Assembly: GCF_029846275.1 (NCBI RefSeq)
Contig: NZ_JARVWS010000002.1
Span: forward strand, 868,001 to 932,000
DNA: 64,000 nucleotides
DNA from: Nocardioides sp. CER19
GTDB taxonomy: Bacteria; Actinomycetota; Actinomycetes; Propionibacteriales; Nocardioidaceae
Direction of reading: 5' to 3'
Each line of letters begins with the position of its first letter. Within the stretch, counting starts at the first letter, position 1. The notes beneath the pieces are model-generated. The model did no database searches. It worked only from the letters and a program-made list of their open reading frames with translations, and had not been told where the DNA came from. Shown here piece after piece: positions 26,904 through 36,312 of the stretch. The translations under genes were made by a program, and so were the position numbers.

Positions 26904-27529
26904 GCCAGCTCCCGGAGGACGGCGCGGACCGGGGCCGCGTCGGCGGTGGCCAGCTTGAGGGGCAGGGCGATGAGCTCGTAGTCACCCTCGGGCACGTCGT
27001 CGAGCAAGAGGTTCTCCAGGATCCGTAGGTCGTGGCGGTCGGCGGCGTGGTGGGCGTCGAGCGTCTTGCTGTCGGTCGGGTCGAGGCTCGCGGCGTCGGT
27101 GCCGACCAGCACGGCGCCCCGTCCGCCGAGCTCGTCGACCAGGTCGGGGTGGAGGCCGGCGAACGCCTCGTCCCAGGTCGTGGGCTGACGATCGTAGGTC
27201 CTGACGAGCAGCCTCGGTGGCAGCCCCTCGTCGAGCGCCTGGGCGACGTGGTCGCGCGTGACGAGCGGCCGGGCGCCGGTCGCGTGGACGACGCGGCAGG
27301 GACCGAGGTACGCCGCCAGGTCGAGTGCGCCGGCCGGCGTACCGCCGCTCGCGTAGTGCAGCGGAGCGTCCGCGTGCGCTCCCGTGTGCGGGGAGAGCGT
27401 CAGCCGGGCGACGTTGACCGGACAGCCGGGGCCGATCCGGAACGTCCAGCCGGCGTCGTAGGCCTGGTCGCCGGGGAAGACGGGCGTGGTCACGTCGACG
27501 GGCGGCGTGATGTCCCAGAGGCCGGCCAA
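26900..27529 (-). CDS. kynB: kynurenine formamidase (cyclase family)
   Basis: 209 aa. Hydrolyses N-formylkynurenine to kynurenine. The metal-binding cyclase motif is HTGAHADAPLHY, and the start GLWDITPPVDVTTPVFPGD is typical of KynB. The start codon is TTG at 27529, immediately after the ku stop (0 nt between), since no ATG or GTG fits the conserved N-terminus better. An AAGG-type site lies within the ku 3' end. It is the first kyn gene. Confidence 0.92.
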   Translation of the reverse strand: MAGLWDITPPVDVTTPVFPGDQAYDAGWTFRIGPGCPVNVARLTLSPHTGAHADAPLHYASGGTPAGALDLAAYLGPCRVVHATGARPLVTRDHVAQALDEGLPPRLLVRTYDRQPTTWDEAFAGLHPDLVDELGGRGAVLVGTDAASLDPTDSKTLDAHHAADRHDLRILENLLLDDVPEGDYELIALPLKLATADAAPVRAVLRELA

Positions 27530-28510
27530 TCAGCTGGCCTTCTTCTTCGCGGCGGTGGCCTTCTTGGCGGCGGCCTTCTTGGCGGTGGTCTTCTTCGCCG
27601 TCGTCTTCTTGGCAGCCGTCTTCGTGGTGCTGGACTTCTTGGCGGCGCCCTTCTTCGCGGTCTTCTCGGCCGGCTTCTCGTCGGCCTCCTCCGCCTCCTC
27701 GGCCTCCTCGGGCACGTCCTCGCCGCGGCCCTTCTTCGCCGCGGTGACCGACCGCTGCAGCGCGGCCAGCAGGTCGACGACCTCGCCCGCGGACTTCGTG
27801 GACGTCTCCGTCCGAGTGATGTCGCCGCCCTCGATCTTGGTCTTGACGAGCGTCTCGACAGCCTCGGCGTAGTCGTCCTCGAACTCGCTCGGGTCGAAGT
27901 CGCCGGCAAGCGTGTCGACGAGCATCCGTGCCATCTTCACCTCGGCCGGCTTCACCTCGCCGTCGACGTCGACGGAGAAGTCGGGGACGCGGACCTCGTC
28001 GGGCCACATCAGCGTCTGCAGCACGATGACGTCGCCACGCTCGGTCTCCCGGACCCGGAGCACAGCGGTGGTCGTGCGGTTGCGCAGCGCGACCGTGACG
28101 ACCGCCATCCGGTCGGCCTCGCGCAGCGCCTCGCGCAGCAGCGCGTACGGCTTCTTCCCGGTGTTCTCGGGCTCGAGGTAGTAGGACTTCTCGAAGAGCA
28201 GCGGGTCGATCTGCTCGCTCGGCACGAACTTCTCGACGGAGATCTCCCGGCTCGACGTCGACGGCAGCGCCGCCATGTCGTCCTCGGTGAGGATGACCAT
28301 CTCGCCGTCCTCGGTCTCGTAGCCCTTCGCGATGTCGGAGTAGGGCACCTCCTCGCCGTCGATCGAGCAGACCCGCTGGTAGCGGATCCGCCCACCGTCC
28401 TCCACGTGGACCTGCCGGAACGACACGTCGTGCGACTCTGTCGCCGCGTAGAGCTTGACCGGCACGCTCACCAGGCCGAAGGAGACCGCGCCCTTCCAGA
28501 TCGCTCGCAT
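27530..28510 (-). CDS. ku: Ku protein with Lys/Ala-rich tail (non-homologous end joining)
   Basis: 326 aa. The Ku core starts MRAIWKGAVSFGLVSVPVKLY and runs to about residue 255. The bacterial homodimer threads onto broken DNA ends and recruits LigD. The C-terminal about 70 residues are repeats of Lys/Ala/Thr (for example KTTAKKTTAKKAAAKKATA), a basic extension known in some Ku proteins to bind DNA. No ligD is in the window. The stop is directly followed by the TTG of kynB. Upstream coding frame beyond 28510 is not Ku-like. Confidence 0.95.
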   Translation of the reverse strand: MRAIWKGAVSFGLVSVPVKLYAATESHDVSFRQVHVEDGGRIRYQRVCSIDGEEVPYSDIAKGYETEDGEMVILTEDDMAALPSTSSREISVEKFVPSEQIDPLLFEKSYYLEPENTGKKPYALLREALREADRMAVVTVALRNRTTTAVLRVRETERGDVIVLQTLMWPDEVRVPDFSVDVDGEVKPAEVKMARMLVDTLAGDFDPSEFEDDYAEAVETLVKTKIEGGDITRTETSTKSAGEVVDLLAALQRSVTAAKKGRGEDVPEEAEEAEEADEKPAEKTAKKGAAKKSSTTKTAAKKTTAKKTTAKKAAAKKATAAKKKAS

Positions 28511-28594
28511 GCCGCCCAGTATCCCGCTCAGGGCCCACACGTGCCTCCGTACTTTGGCGGGAGACCCACGAGACGGCGTACGTTTCGCCTCGCC

Positions 28595-29290
28595 ATGGAT
28601 GACGCAGCGGTGCTCGACGACCCCGTGGGCGAGTCGCTGCGGGGACGGCACGCCCACCTCGCCCGCCGCCACGGGCGGGCGCTCAGCTATCGGTCCGCCG
28701 TCGCCACGTTCTCGGCAGTGCCGCTCCAGCCGGGGGCCGACGACTGGGCGGACCTCGCGGCGCTCCTCGGACCTGACGGCTTCGCGGACATGTTCAGCTC
28801 GCCGGCCGCGCCGCCCCCCGACTGGGCGCCCGCCTTCGCCGTGGACGGTGTGCAGATGGTCGGCGACCCCGACCGCCTCGCGGCTGCGGGGCCGGACCCG
28901 GACGTCGTCGAGCTGGGCGAGGCTGACGTGGCCGACATGCTGGACCTGGTCGCTCGGACGCGGCCGGGGCCGTTCCGGCCGGAGACCCATCGCCTGGGCA
29001 CCTATCTCGGCATCCGGGAGGCCGGCGAGCTCGTGGCGATGGCCGGCGAGCGGCTGCGACCCCCTGGATGGACCGAGATCAGTGCCGTGTGCACCGCTCC
29101 TGCGGCGCGTGGCCGCGGCCTCGGGGCACGGCTGGTGCGGGCGGCGGCGGCCCGCATCATCGGTCGCGGCGAGCGGCCGTTCCTCCACGTCGTCGTCGAG
29201 AACGCCGGAGCCTTCGAGCTCTATCGACGCCTCGGTTTCTCGGTCCGCCGGGACGTGACGTTCCGCGGCTACCGCACGCCGCCGGCCTGA
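28595..29290 (+). CDS. GNAT-family acetyltransferase
   Basis: 231 aa. The GNAT domain lies in the C-terminal half, with the acetyl-CoA-binding motif TAPAARGRGLGARLV (about residues 168-182) and VENAGAFELYRRLGFSV near the end. The N-terminal half (about 1-110) is unlike GNAT and may be a second, degenerate unit. It is divergent from ku (gap 84 nt). The substrate is unknown. Confidence 0.83.
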   Translation: MDDAAVLDDPVGESLRGRHAHLARRHGRALSYRSAVATFSAVPLQPGADDWADLAALLGPDGFADMFSSPAAPPPDWAPAFAVDGVQMVGDPDRLAAAGPDPDVVELGEADVADMLDLVARTRPGPFRPETHRLGTYLGIREAGELVAMAGERLRPPGWTEISAVCTAPAARGRGLGARLVRAAAARIIGRGERPFLHVVVENAGAFELYRRLGFSVRRDVTFRGYRTPPA

Positions 29291-29514
29291 CCTGGCCGGT
29301 CCCTCGAAAACAGGCGCCCCGCGTGTCCGCCCGAGGTGGGACACTGGGGGCCATCACCCTGACGCGGGGTGAGCAGGCGGCGGAGCGGGCCGTGGAGCAC
29401 CGCCGGCTCGCCGTCGCGGACGAGGAGGGCGGGGTCGCCGACGAGGCAGCCGTGGGAGAACGCCCGCCGGAGTAGCGTTCCGATATCGATGGCCGTTTCT
29501 CGGGAGGTTGAGCC

Positions 29515-29976
29515 ATGTCGTTCACGCACCCCCACGGCACCCGCGGTCGCAGGCAGCCGCGCGGCGCTCTCGTGCGCTTCGGCAACAAGATGATGGCGGG
29601 CCGGGTCCGCAAGGCCGGCGGCAAGAAGATGATGGGCATGCACCTGCTGGTGCTGCACACCGTCGGCGCGAAGTCCGGGCAGCCGCGGCAGACGCCCGTC
29701 GCCTGGTTCCCCGGTCCGGACGGCAGCCGCATCATCGTGGCCTCGGCCAACGGGGCGATCGGCAACCCGGCGTGGTACCACAACCTCGCCACCCACCCTG
29801 ACCAGGTCGCGATCGAGATCGACGGTCAGCCGACCGCGGTGATCCCGGAGCAGCTGCACGGCGCCGAGCGCGCGGAGGCCTGGGCGGCGGTGGTCGCCGC
29901 CGCGCCGCGCTTCGGCGACTACGAGCACAAGACCGACCGCGAGCTGCCGGTCGTCAGGCTCCGTCCGAAGCCTTAG
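29515..29976 (+). CDS. F420/nitroreductase-quinone reductase (Ddn-like) family protein
   Basis: 153 aa. Family motifs of the deazaflavin-dependent nitroreductase group are visible: HTVGAKSGQPRQTPVAW, then ASANGAIGNPAWYHNLATHP. These small proteins bind F420 and reduce quinones or nitro compounds; the exact activity is unknown. The ribosome-binding site is GGGAGG at 29500-29505. The stop overlaps by 3 bases, tail to tail, with the aminopeptidase P gene on the other strand. Confidence 0.87.
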   Translation: MSFTHPHGTRGRRQPRGALVRFGNKMMAGRVRKAGGKKMMGMHLLVLHTVGAKSGQPRQTPVAWFPGPDGSRIIVASANGAIGNPAWYHNLATHPDQVAIEIDGQPTAVIPEQLHGAERAEAWAAVVAAAPRFGDYEHKTDRELPVVRLRPKP

Positions 29977-31382
29977 GGGATCAGCGAGCCCATCCACGCC
30001 TCGACGTCGCCCGACGTACGGGGGAGCGAGGCGGAGAGGTTCTGCGCGCCCTCGGGCCGGACCAGGATGTCGTCCTCGATCCGGATGCCGATGCCGCGCA
30101 GCTCCTCGGGGACGAGCAGGTCGTCCTCCTGGAAGTAGAGGCCGGGCTCGACGGTGAGCACCATGTTCTCCGCGAGCGTGCCCTCGGTGTACGCCTCCTT
30201 CGAGGCCGCGCCGCAGTCGTGCACGTCGAGGCCGAGCATGTGGCTGACGCCGTGCAGGGTCCACCGCGAGTAGACCTTGCTGTTCTCGTCGAGCGCCTCC
30301 TCGACCGACACCGGCAGCAGGCCCATGTCGCCGAGACCGTGCGCGAGCACCTCGACGGCCGCGTGGTGGGCGGCGCGGAAGGCCGCCCCCGGACGTACGG
30401 CGGCGATGCCGGCCTCCTGCGCGCGGTGGACGAGGTCGTAGAGGTCGCGCTGGAGCGGCGTGTAGGTGCCGGAGACCGGCAGCGTCCGGGTCACGTCGGC
30501 GGTGTAGAGGTTGCGGCCCTCGACGCCCATGTCGAGCAGCACCATCGTCCCGGGCGTGATCGGGCCGGTGTTGTCGATCCAGTGCAGCGTCGTCGCGTGC
30601 GACCCGCCGCCGACGATCGAGTCGTAGCCGATGTCGTTGCCCATCGCGCGGGCACGACGGAAGAACGTGCCCTCGATCCAGCGCTCGCCGAACTCGAGCA
30701 CCCGCGGCCACTCGCGGACCGAGTCCTCGAAGCCGAAGGCGGTGATGTCGCACGCCTCCTGCAGCTGGGCGACCTCCCAGTCGTCCTTGACCAGGCGCAT
30801 CTCCGAGGCCACTCGCGCGAAGTCGGCGTCGAGGGTCTCGTCGGGGGCGACCAGCCCGTCGACGTACGACGAGCGACCGCGCAGGACGCGGGTCTTCACA
30901 CCGCCGCGCAGGGTGTCCTCGAGCTGGTCGACGTGGCGCACCTCGATGCCGAGGGAGTCGGAGATCTCGCGCGACGAGGGTCGACGACCGGCCCACAGCT
31001 CGCCGTAGACGCGGTCGCGGAAGAACTCGTCGGTCTCGCGCGATGACCGCGGTCGCGCATAGAGGACCGACGAGCCGTCCGGCTCGATGACCAGGACGGC
31101 GTCGGAGGTCTGGTTGCCGGTGAAGTAGGTGTGCGCCGTGTCGGGGCGGAAGCGGTAGTCGGTGTCGTAGGAGCGCACCTTGTAGCCGCCGGCCGGGATC
31201 ACCAGCCGCTCGCCCGGGAAGGCGTCGGCGAGCCGAGCGCGCCGCGCGGCGGCGTACGGCGTGATCGGGTGCGCCGGCAGGTCGAGCTCCCGGTCGCCCC
31301 ATCCCTGGCGCATGAACGCAGACCACGCCTCCGGAACGGAGGGGTCGTGTGACTCGGTGGCCGGCTTGGTCTCCTCACCCAT
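29973..31382 (-). CDS. aminopeptidase P family (Xaa-Pro aminopeptidase)
   Basis: 469 aa. Creatinase/aminopeptidase P N-terminal domain (about 50-180), then an M24 pita-bread domain. Metal-ligand blocks include LLDMGVEGRNLYTADVTRTLPV (Asp ligands), HGVSHMLGLDVHDCG (His), TVEPGLYF (Glu) and GIRIEDDILV (Glu). Removes N-terminal residues before proline. The ATG at 31382 is chosen; the frame continues upstream without support. The divergent PrsW gene starts 42 nt away. Confidence 0.9.
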   Translation of the reverse strand: MGEETKPATESHDPSVPEAWSAFMRQGWGDRELDLPAHPITPYAAARRARLADAFPGERLVIPAGGYKVRSYDTDYRFRPDTAHTYFTGNQTSDAVLVIEPDGSSVLYARPRSSRETDEFFRDRVYGELWAGRRPSSREISDSLGIEVRHVDQLEDTLRGGVKTRVLRGRSSYVDGLVAPDETLDADFARVASEMRLVKDDWEVAQLQEACDITAFGFEDSVREWPRVLEFGERWIEGTFFRRARAMGNDIGYDSIVGGGSHATTLHWIDNTGPITPGTMVLLDMGVEGRNLYTADVTRTLPVSGTYTPLQRDLYDLVHRAQEAGIAAVRPGAAFRAAHHAAVEVLAHGLGDMGLLPVSVEEALDENSKVYSRWTLHGVSHMLGLDVHDCGAASKEAYTEGTLAENMVLTVEPGLYFQEDDLLVPEELRGIGIRIEDDILVRPEGAQNLSASLPRTSGDVEAWMGSLIP

Positions 31383-31424
31383 GGCCCTCACTCTAGGACC
31401 CGGCGCCGCCGATAGGGTGGCCGC

Positions 31425-32567
31425 ATGGGGGCAGGAGCTCGCGCGAGCGCACATCGGAGGCGGAGCGGCGCCGTCTTCACTGTCATCGTGTCGATCGTGG
31501 TCGTGCTGGCCGCTCTTCCGATGCTCCTGATCATCGCCTTCTCCGGGGCGCCCTCGACACTGATCCTCGCGACGATCCTCGCGGCGCTGCCGGTCGTGCC
31601 GCTGGTCGGCTGCTACCTCTGGCTCGACCGCTACGAGCCCGAGCCGCACACCCTCCTCGCGCTCGGACTGCTCTGGGGCGCGTTCGTGGCGTGCTTCGCG
31701 GCCGTGGTGCTCGAGGGCGTCGGCGGCGTGGTCACCGGCCTGACCGGCGACGCCACGAGCGCGATCCTCGCCCCGGCCATCGAGGAGGCCTGCAAGGGCG
31801 CCTTCCTGGTGGCGCTGCTGTGGTGGCGCCGCGACGAGCTGGACGGCGTTCTCGACGGCATCGTCTACGCCGGCATGGTCGGCATCGGCTTCGCCTTCAC
31901 CGAGAACATCCTCTACCTCGCCGCCGCCTACGACGGCACGGGAGGTATCGGCCCCGGCGGCACCGACGCGCTCACCCAGACGTTCGTGATCAGGTGCCTG
32001 GCCAGCCCGTTCGCGCACCCGCTGTTCACGGCGTTCACCGGGGTGGGCGTCGGCATCGCGGTGGGCGCCCGCTCGGGCGGCGTACGGCTGTTCGCCCCGC
32101 TCGCGGGGTACGCGTGTGCCGTGATCGCCCACTCGATCTGGAACTCCTCGACGGTCTATGGCTTCGGCAGCTTCGTCGTCGTCTACGTCGTGCTGATGAT
32201 CCCCGCGCTGTGCGCGGTCGGCGGGCTCGCGCTCTGGGCGCGCTCCTCGGAGCGGCGGATGCTCGAGAGGTCGCTCGTCGACGCCGCCCGCCACGGGCTG
32301 CTCCCGGAGACCGACATCCCCTGGGTCGTCGACCTGGGCGCTCGCCGCCATGCCCGCTCCTACGCGAAGATGCGGGGCGGTGCGACCGGCGAGCGCGCGA
32401 TGCGGGACTACCAGCAGGCGGCCATCGAGCTCGGCTACCTCCACTCGCGCTACCTGAGAGGAACACCACCGCCCGACTACGCCGCGCGGGGTCAGGAGTA
32501 CGTCGCGAGAATCGGTAGTGTCAGGCCGACCATCGCATTTCCCGGACAGGTGGTACCCACGCGATGA
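31425..32567 (+). CDS. PrsW-family intramembrane metalloprotease
   Basis: 380 aa, about eight membrane helices. The signature EExxK is at residues 120-124 (IEEACKGAF), followed by DGIVYAGMVGIGFAFTENIL and, later, a histidine motif (SPFAHPLFTAFTG). PrsW proteins cleave membrane anchors such as anti-sigma factors. No obvious anti-sigma gene is adjacent. The stop overlaps by 4 nt with a dynamin-like GTPase gene, so the two are coupled. The C-terminal about 100 residues are cytoplasmic and unassigned. Confidence 0.9.
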   Translation: MGAGARASAHRRRSGAVFTVIVSIVVVLAALPMLLIIAFSGAPSTLILATILAALPVVPLVGCYLWLDRYEPEPHTLLALGLLWGAFVACFAAVVLEGVGGVVTGLTGDATSAILAPAIEEACKGAFLVALLWWRRDELDGVLDGIVYAGMVGIGFAFTENILYLAAAYDGTGGIGPGGTDALTQTFVIRCLASPFAHPLFTAFTGVGVGIAVGARSGGVRLFAPLAGYACAVIAHSIWNSSTVYGFGSFVVVYVVLMIPALCAVGGLALWARSSERRMLERSLVDAARHGLLPETDIPWVVDLGARRHARSYAKMRGGATGERAMRDYQQAAIELGYLHSRYLRGTPPPDYAARGQEYVARIGSVRPTIAFPGQVVPTR

Positions 32568-34357
32568 CGACACCCCAGGGTTCGGCTCCGAACCCGACCC
32601 CCGCCGCGGGCGCGGCAGGGGCGACCGGTGCGGCCGGCGTCGGGACGGCGACCACCCGGATGGTGACGGCGCTGGTGCGCCTGCGCCAGGCGCTCACCGA
32701 CGTCGTGCTGCCGCTCGACCTGCCCGGTGCCGCCGACCAGCGAGCCAGCCAGACCGAGCTCGTCGCCCAGCTCGAGGACTACGTCATCCCGAGGATGACG
32801 ACCATCGAGGCGCCGCTGCTGGCCGTCGTCGGCGGGTCCACGGGAGCGGGCAAGTCGACCCTGGTCAACTCCCTCGTCGGCACGCACGTGACCACGCCCG
32901 GTCTGCTCCGCCCGACCACCCGCTCGCCCGTCCTGGTGCACAACCCGGCCGACGCCCAGTGGTTCGGGCAGGACCGGCTGCTGCCCGAGCTCGAGCGGGT
33001 GCACCACGCCACCAACGACCCGAAGGCGCTCCAGCTCGTCGCGTCGGACAACGTGCCCGTCGGCCTGGCCATCCTGGACGCGCCCGACGTCGACTCGGTC
33101 GAGGAGCAGAACCGGCTGCTGGCCGCGCAGCTGCTCGCCGCGGCGGACCTCTGGATCTTCGTCACCTCGGCGGCGCGGTACGCCGACCAGGTGCCGTGGG
33201 ACTTCTTGCGCTCCGCCGCCGAGCGGTCGACGGCGGTCGCTGTCGTGCTCGACCGCACCCCGGCCGACGCGGTTCAGACTGTCGCCACCCACCTGGCCCG
33301 GATGCTCGCCTCGCGCGGCCTCAAGGACAGCCCGCTCTTCATCGTCCACGAGGGCAAGGTCTCCGAGGAGGGCCTGCTCCCCGCCGACAACGTCGCCGAG
33401 GTCCGCGGCTGGCTCGACATGCTCGCCGCCGACAGCGGCGCCCGCCAGGCGGTGGTGCGCCAGACGCTCGAGGGTGCGGTGCGCACGGTGTCCCGTCGCG
33501 CGCACCCGATCGCTGACGCGTCCGTCGCCCAGGCGGAGGCCGCGGCCCGGCTGCGCCAGGACGCGGTGTCGGCGTACGACGAGGGGCTGCGCGCGATCCT
33601 CGCCGCGACCGCTGACGGCACCATGCTGCGCGGCGAGGTGCTCGCGCGCTGGCAGGAGTTCGTCGGCACCGGCGAGCTGCTGAAGTCGCTGGAGGCGAAG
33701 GTCAGCAAGCTGCGCGACCGGCTGGTCAACGCGGTCAAGGGCAAGCCCCAGCAGGCCGAGCAGGTCCAGGTCGCCGTCGAGTCCGGACTCGAGCTGCTCA
33801 TCCTCGAGCACGCCGAGCACGCCGCCGAGCGGGCCGAGGCCTCGTGGCTCCAGCTCGAGGCCGGCCGCGGGCTGGTCGAGTCGGCGCCGTCCGACCTCGG
33901 GCGCGCCTCCCGCGACCTGCGCCGCAAGGCCGAGCGGGCGGTGCGCGACTGGCAGCAGGACGTGCTCGACATGGTCCGCACGGAGGGCGCCGACAAGAAG
34001 TCGACGGCCCGGTTCCTGGCCTTCGGCGTCAACGGGCTGTCCGTGGCGCTGATGGTCGTCGTGTTCGCGAACACCGCGGGGCTGACCGGTGCCGAGGTCG
34101 GCATCGCCGGGGGCTCGGCGGTCGTCGGGCAGAAGCTGCTCGAGGCGGTCTTCGGCGACCAAGCGGTGCGCTCGCTGGCCGAGCGGGCGCGCAAGTCGCT
34201 CGAGGTGCGGGTGCGCACCCTGTTCGCCGACGAGCAGGTGCGCTACCTCGACATGCTCGACAACCTGCGCATCGAGCCGGAGGCGGCCGAGAAGCTGCGG
34301 CAGGCCGCCCGGCGGGTCGACGACGCCAGGTACGCCGCTCGGATCGGCGCATCATAG
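32564..34357 (+). CDS. bacterial dynamin-like GTPase (first of a pair)
   Basis: 597 aa. P-loop GGSTGAGKST at residues 90-99 (Lys97), followed by a switch with LDAPDVDS, and VLDRTPADAV as a G4-like position. A long helical region (about 300-470) precedes one or two hydrophobic segments (VNGLSVALMVVVFANTAGLT, then a Gly/Val-rich stretch), so it should remodel or bridge membranes. The N-terminus is Ala/Gly/Pro rich. It overlaps prsW and precedes a second GTPase by 9 nt, like DynA/DynB in Streptomyces (from memory). Confidence 0.82.
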   Translation: MTTPQGSAPNPTPAAGAAGATGAAGVGTATTRMVTALVRLRQALTDVVLPLDLPGAADQRASQTELVAQLEDYVIPRMTTIEAPLLAVVGGSTGAGKSTLVNSLVGTHVTTPGLLRPTTRSPVLVHNPADAQWFGQDRLLPELERVHHATNDPKALQLVASDNVPVGLAILDAPDVDSVEEQNRLLAAQLLAAADLWIFVTSAARYADQVPWDFLRSAAERSTAVAVVLDRTPADAVQTVATHLARMLASRGLKDSPLFIVHEGKVSEEGLLPADNVAEVRGWLDMLAADSGARQAVVRQTLEGAVRTVSRRAHPIADASVAQAEAAARLRQDAVSAYDEGLRAILAATADGTMLRGEVLARWQEFVGTGELLKSLEAKVSKLRDRLVNAVKGKPQQAEQVQVAVESGLELLILEHAEHAAERAEASWLQLEAGRGLVESAPSDLGRASRDLRRKAERAVRDWQQDVLDMVRTEGADKKSTARFLAFGVNGLSVALMVVVFANTAGLTGAEVGIAGGSAVVGQKLLEAVFGDQAVRSLAERARKSLEVRVRTLFADEQVRYLDMLDNLRIEPEAAEKLRQAARRVDDARYAARIGAS

Positions 34358-34366
34358 GGTGACGCC

Positions 34367-36022
34367 ATGACCTCGCTGCTCCAGAACGTGAAGAAGAGCC
34401 TGGTCTCCTCGTCCGGATCCGACATCGGCGATCGCATCGACGGGCTCGCCGTCGCCGTCGACGCCGCGGGCGGCCGGCTCAGCGACGAGGTCGTGGGTGA
34501 GGCCCGGACGATCGTCGAGCGCGCGCAGGGCCGGCTGAAGCTCTCCGCGGACCACACGGTGGTCGGCATCGCCGGTGCCACCGGGTCCGGGAAGTCGTCG
34601 ACGTTCAACGCGCTGACCGGCCTGGAGCTCTCCGCTGTCGGCGTCCGGCGGCCCACCACCTCGTGGGCGACCGCGTGCGTCTGGGGCACGCAGGGCGCGC
34701 GCGAGCTGCTGGAGTGGCTCGGCATCCCCGACCGGCACCAGACGACCCGCGACTCGATGCTCGACACCCGTCGCGAGAGCAACGACCTCGACGGCGTCGT
34801 CCTGCTCGACCTGCCGGACCACGACTCCACGGAGGTCTCCCACCATCTCGAGGTGGACCGGCTCGTGGTGCTCGTCGACATGCTCGTGTGGGTGCTCGAC
34901 CCGCAGAAGTACGCCGACGCCGCGATCCACGACCGCTACCTCAACCCGCTCAAGACCCACGACGAGGTCATGGTCGTCGTGCTCAACCACATCGACACCG
35001 TGCCCGAGGAGCGGCGCGAGTCGATGATCGCCGACGTGCGCCGGCTGCTCGACAACGACGGCCTGCAGAAGGTGCCGGTCATCCCGGTCAGCGCCAAGCT
35101 CGGCTGGGGCATCCACGAGCTGAAGGCGGAGATCGCCAAGCGCGTGGCCGAGAAGAACGCCACCCGGGCCCGGCTCGAGGCCGACGTCAGGGTCGTCGCC
35201 GGCAAGATCGAGGCCGAGTCCGGCTCGGCCCCGGTGCGCTCGCTGGCGTCGGACCGCGTCGAGGCGCTCGACGACGCGCTCGCCGAGGCGGCCGGCGTAC
35301 CGACGATCGTCGACGCGGTCGAGCGCGCCACCCGTCTGCGCGCCAACCGCGCGACCGGCTGGCCGCTGGTCTCGTGGGTCTCCCGGTTCAAGGCCGACCC
35401 GCTCAAGCGGCTGCACCTCGACCTGGGCTCGGCGGGCAAGGAGCTCACCGGGCGTGCCCGTACGTCGATGCCGACGGCGACGGCCGTCCAGCGCGCCCGT
35501 GTCGACAGCGAGGTGCGCGCGCTGGCCGACGACGCCTCGACCGGGCTCGGGCAGTCCTGGCAGGAGTCGATCCGGCAGGCGTCGGTCTCGCGGGTCGACG
35601 ACCTCAACGACCGCCTCGACGCGGCCCTCGGCGACACCGACCTCGGCGTCGCGCGGCTGCCCGTCTGGGCCGGACTGGTGCGCGTGCTCCAGTGGCTGCT
35701 CATCCTGGCCGCCGTCGGTGGTGGCGTCTGGACGCTGGCCGCGCTCGCCTCCGGCACGCTCGACGACTCCTCGACCCCGCACGTCGGCGGCATCTCACTG
35801 CCGATCATCGTGTGCCTCGGGGGAGTGCTGCTCGGCGTGGTGCTGGCGCTCGTCTGCCGCATCCTCGTCGCCGGCACGGCGCGCACCCGAGCGGCGCGCG
35901 CCGACCACCGGCTCCGCTCGGCCGTGTCCGGGGTGGCCCAGGAGCTCGTCGTGGCGCCGGTCGAGCAGGAGCTCGCGGCGTACTCGACGGTGCGTGCGGG
36001 CCTCGACCGCGCGCTCGCCTAG
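34367..36022 (+). CDS. dynamin-like GTPase (second of a pair) with two C-terminal helices
   Basis: 551 aa. P-loop GATGSGKSST at about residues 70-79, switch DLPDHDSTEV, and NHID as G4. The helical middle (about 200-430) is followed by two membrane helices at about residues 450-475 and 485-510 (VGGISLPIIVCLGGVLLGVV). The AGGGTG-type ribosome-binding site fits the ATG at 34367. The two GTPases likely work as a hetero-complex at the membrane; cell division, membrane repair or fusion are all possible. Neighbouring PrsW may process something in that system. Confidence 0.82.
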   Translation: MTSLLQNVKKSLVSSSGSDIGDRIDGLAVAVDAAGGRLSDEVVGEARTIVERAQGRLKLSADHTVVGIAGATGSGKSSTFNALTGLELSAVGVRRPTTSWATACVWGTQGARELLEWLGIPDRHQTTRDSMLDTRRESNDLDGVVLLDLPDHDSTEVSHHLEVDRLVVLVDMLVWVLDPQKYADAAIHDRYLNPLKTHDEVMVVVLNHIDTVPEERRESMIADVRRLLDNDGLQKVPVIPVSAKLGWGIHELKAEIAKRVAEKNATRARLEADVRVVAGKIEAESGSAPVRSLASDRVEALDDALAEAAGVPTIVDAVERATRLRANRATGWPLVSWVSRFKADPLKRLHLDLGSAGKELTGRARTSMPTATAVQRARVDSEVRALADDASTGLGQSWQESIRQASVSRVDDLNDRLDAALGDTDLGVARLPVWAGLVRVLQWLLILAAVGGGVWTLAALASGTLDDSSTPHVGGISLPIIVCLGGVLLGVVLALVCRILVAGTARTRAARADHRLRSAVSGVAQELVVAPVEQELAAYSTVRAGLDRALA

Positions 36023-36090
36023 GTGTGACGCGGCCGGGTCGGGATGGGTCGATGCGCTCGCCGATTCAAGTCGAGTAACTGAACTGAGAT

Positions 36091-36096
36091 TAAAAT
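36091..36096 (+). promoter_or_regulatory. candidate -10 element in AT-rich patch upstream of remnant/rhodanese
   Basis: TAAAAT in a local AT-rich island (36060-36105) that is exceptional in this GC-rich window. No good -35 at the usual spacing is evident. It would serve the rhodanese-ABC transporter genes. Confidence 0.3.
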
Positions 36097-36174
36097 CAGT
36101 GTGGTGAGCACCCTGTCTTCTCATCGGCCGCTGCGCCTGGAGAAAGTCGCTTCGCGGTGGGTACTGCGCTGAGC

Positions 36175-36312
36175 GTGCCCGTTTACTCACCGCCGTTGTC
36201 GGTCCTGCACTACTACGATGTCGACGGAAACCGGTTGGTGCACCGTGCATCCAGCTGGACCGACGACCCGGAGGCGCCGGCACCGGCGCGTGAGGAGCGT
36301 GCCGCATCGTGA
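36175..36312 (+). pseudogene. probable C-terminal remnant of cysteine dioxygenase
   Basis: 45 aa from GTG at 36175, reading VPVYSPPLSVLHYYDVDGN near the start. The block around YSPPL followed by YYD is the C-terminal signature of actinobacterial cysteine dioxygenase (from memory), preceded here by TALSVP; the metal-binding cupin part is missing and the frame has a stop at 36091-36093. The stop overlaps the rhodanese GTG (GTGA), as intact cysteine dioxygenase-rhodanese pairs often do. A short functional peptide is possible but less likely. The AT-rich patch before it may mark the deletion. Confidence 0.55.

Noticed and set aside
29291-29514. Possible small gene between the GNAT and nitroreductase-fold genes
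   Set aside because: Only frames with shadow-like composition; no ribosome-binding site and no homology recognised.
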